Assembly: GCA_963575745.1 (NCBI GenBank)
Contig: CAUYUJ010018577.1
Coordinates: forward strand, 62,501-126,500
Source of the DNA: Prorocentrum cordatum
Taxonomy: Eukaryota > Sar > Dinophyceae > Prorocentrales > Prorocentraceae
Reading direction: 5' to 3'
DNA: 64,000 bases
The position numbers and the translations under genes were made by a program. The notes under the pieces were generated by a model. It ran no database searches, was not told the DNA's origin, and was given only the letters and a program-made list of their open reading frames with translations. Position 1 is the stretch's first letter, and each line of letters starts with the position of its first letter. Below, piece by piece: positions 63,839-64,000 of this stretch.

Positions 63839-64000
63839 TCATCTGCCCCCCAGGCCGCTTTCGTCTGCCACGGCTCCCTCCTCCCGCCACCCCCCGCGCG
63901 GGCGAGAGCCTGCTTGAAACCGGATGGAGGGGAGGTTACGGTCGAGATTTTCGATGCGAGCCCAGCCGTGCAAACGAGTAAGAGGCTGCCGCCATGTCCC

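Overview
The window reads as nuclear DNA of a GC-rich dinoflagellate. The strongest evidence is an exact 22-nt copy of the dinoflagellate mRNA spliced leader at 37136-37157 (minus strand), with a degraded second copy at 753-773. Supporting evidence is the abundance of decayed non-LTR retrotransposons, very low gene density, and huge GGA/TCC and GAT trinucleotide arrays. A Prorocentrum-like genome is my guess from overall feel; genus is not proven. No ribosomal RNA, tRNA or CRISPR array could be recognised.

Layout. 1-680: 3'-truncated Ala-rich gene on the minus strand behind a relict spliced leader. About 1.1-6.4 kb: badly decayed LINE 1 (minus). 6.4-24.9 kb: almost gene-free, made of trinucleotide arrays, 77-, 83- and 106-bp minisatellites, dispersed repeats and long fold-back (hairpin) elements. 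24861-24960 is a 100-N assembly gap. 24961-30045: LINE 2 (minus), with ORF1, AP-endonuclease-like and reverse transcriptase (RT) parts. 31.97-37.16 kb: LINE 3 (minus), apparently full length and starting with the exact spliced leader. 39.0-41.3 kb: LINE 4 (plus), a 5'-truncated copy whose open reading frame carries two zinc fingers and a cytosine-C5-methyltransferase-like domain. 41.4-43.5 kb: hairpin elements and TCC arrays. 44042-45821 (minus): a probable host gene joining a coilin-like N-terminus and Tudor-like segment to a C-terminal La motif. 46-54.3 kb: repeat families plus an RT fragment (LINE 5). 54.9-58.0 kb (minus): a KptA/Tpt1-like RNA 2'-phosphotransferase domain followed by a Pro-rich region and a Ty1/copia RNase H remnant. 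59.7-60.8 kb (minus): an SR/GK-rich unknown protein. 61537-63456 (minus): a second methyltransferase-like gene with one inferred intron full of GGA/TCC repeats.

How the parts fit. Most recognisable coding sequence is retroelement-derived. LINEs 1, 3 and 4 appear to sit between GGA/TCC arrays, and LINE 2 abuts one on its 5' side. Spliced-leader remnants show that processed, trans-spliced mRNAs have been copied back into the genome. The most unusual items are the methyltransferase-like domain on a LINE, the coilin/La combination, the Tpt1-like/copia neighbourhood, five copies of a T-shaped fold-back element, and five in-frame TAG codons that interrupt otherwise continuous frames. Everything here comes from reading the sequence by eye; family names rest on recognised motifs, and no database search was run.
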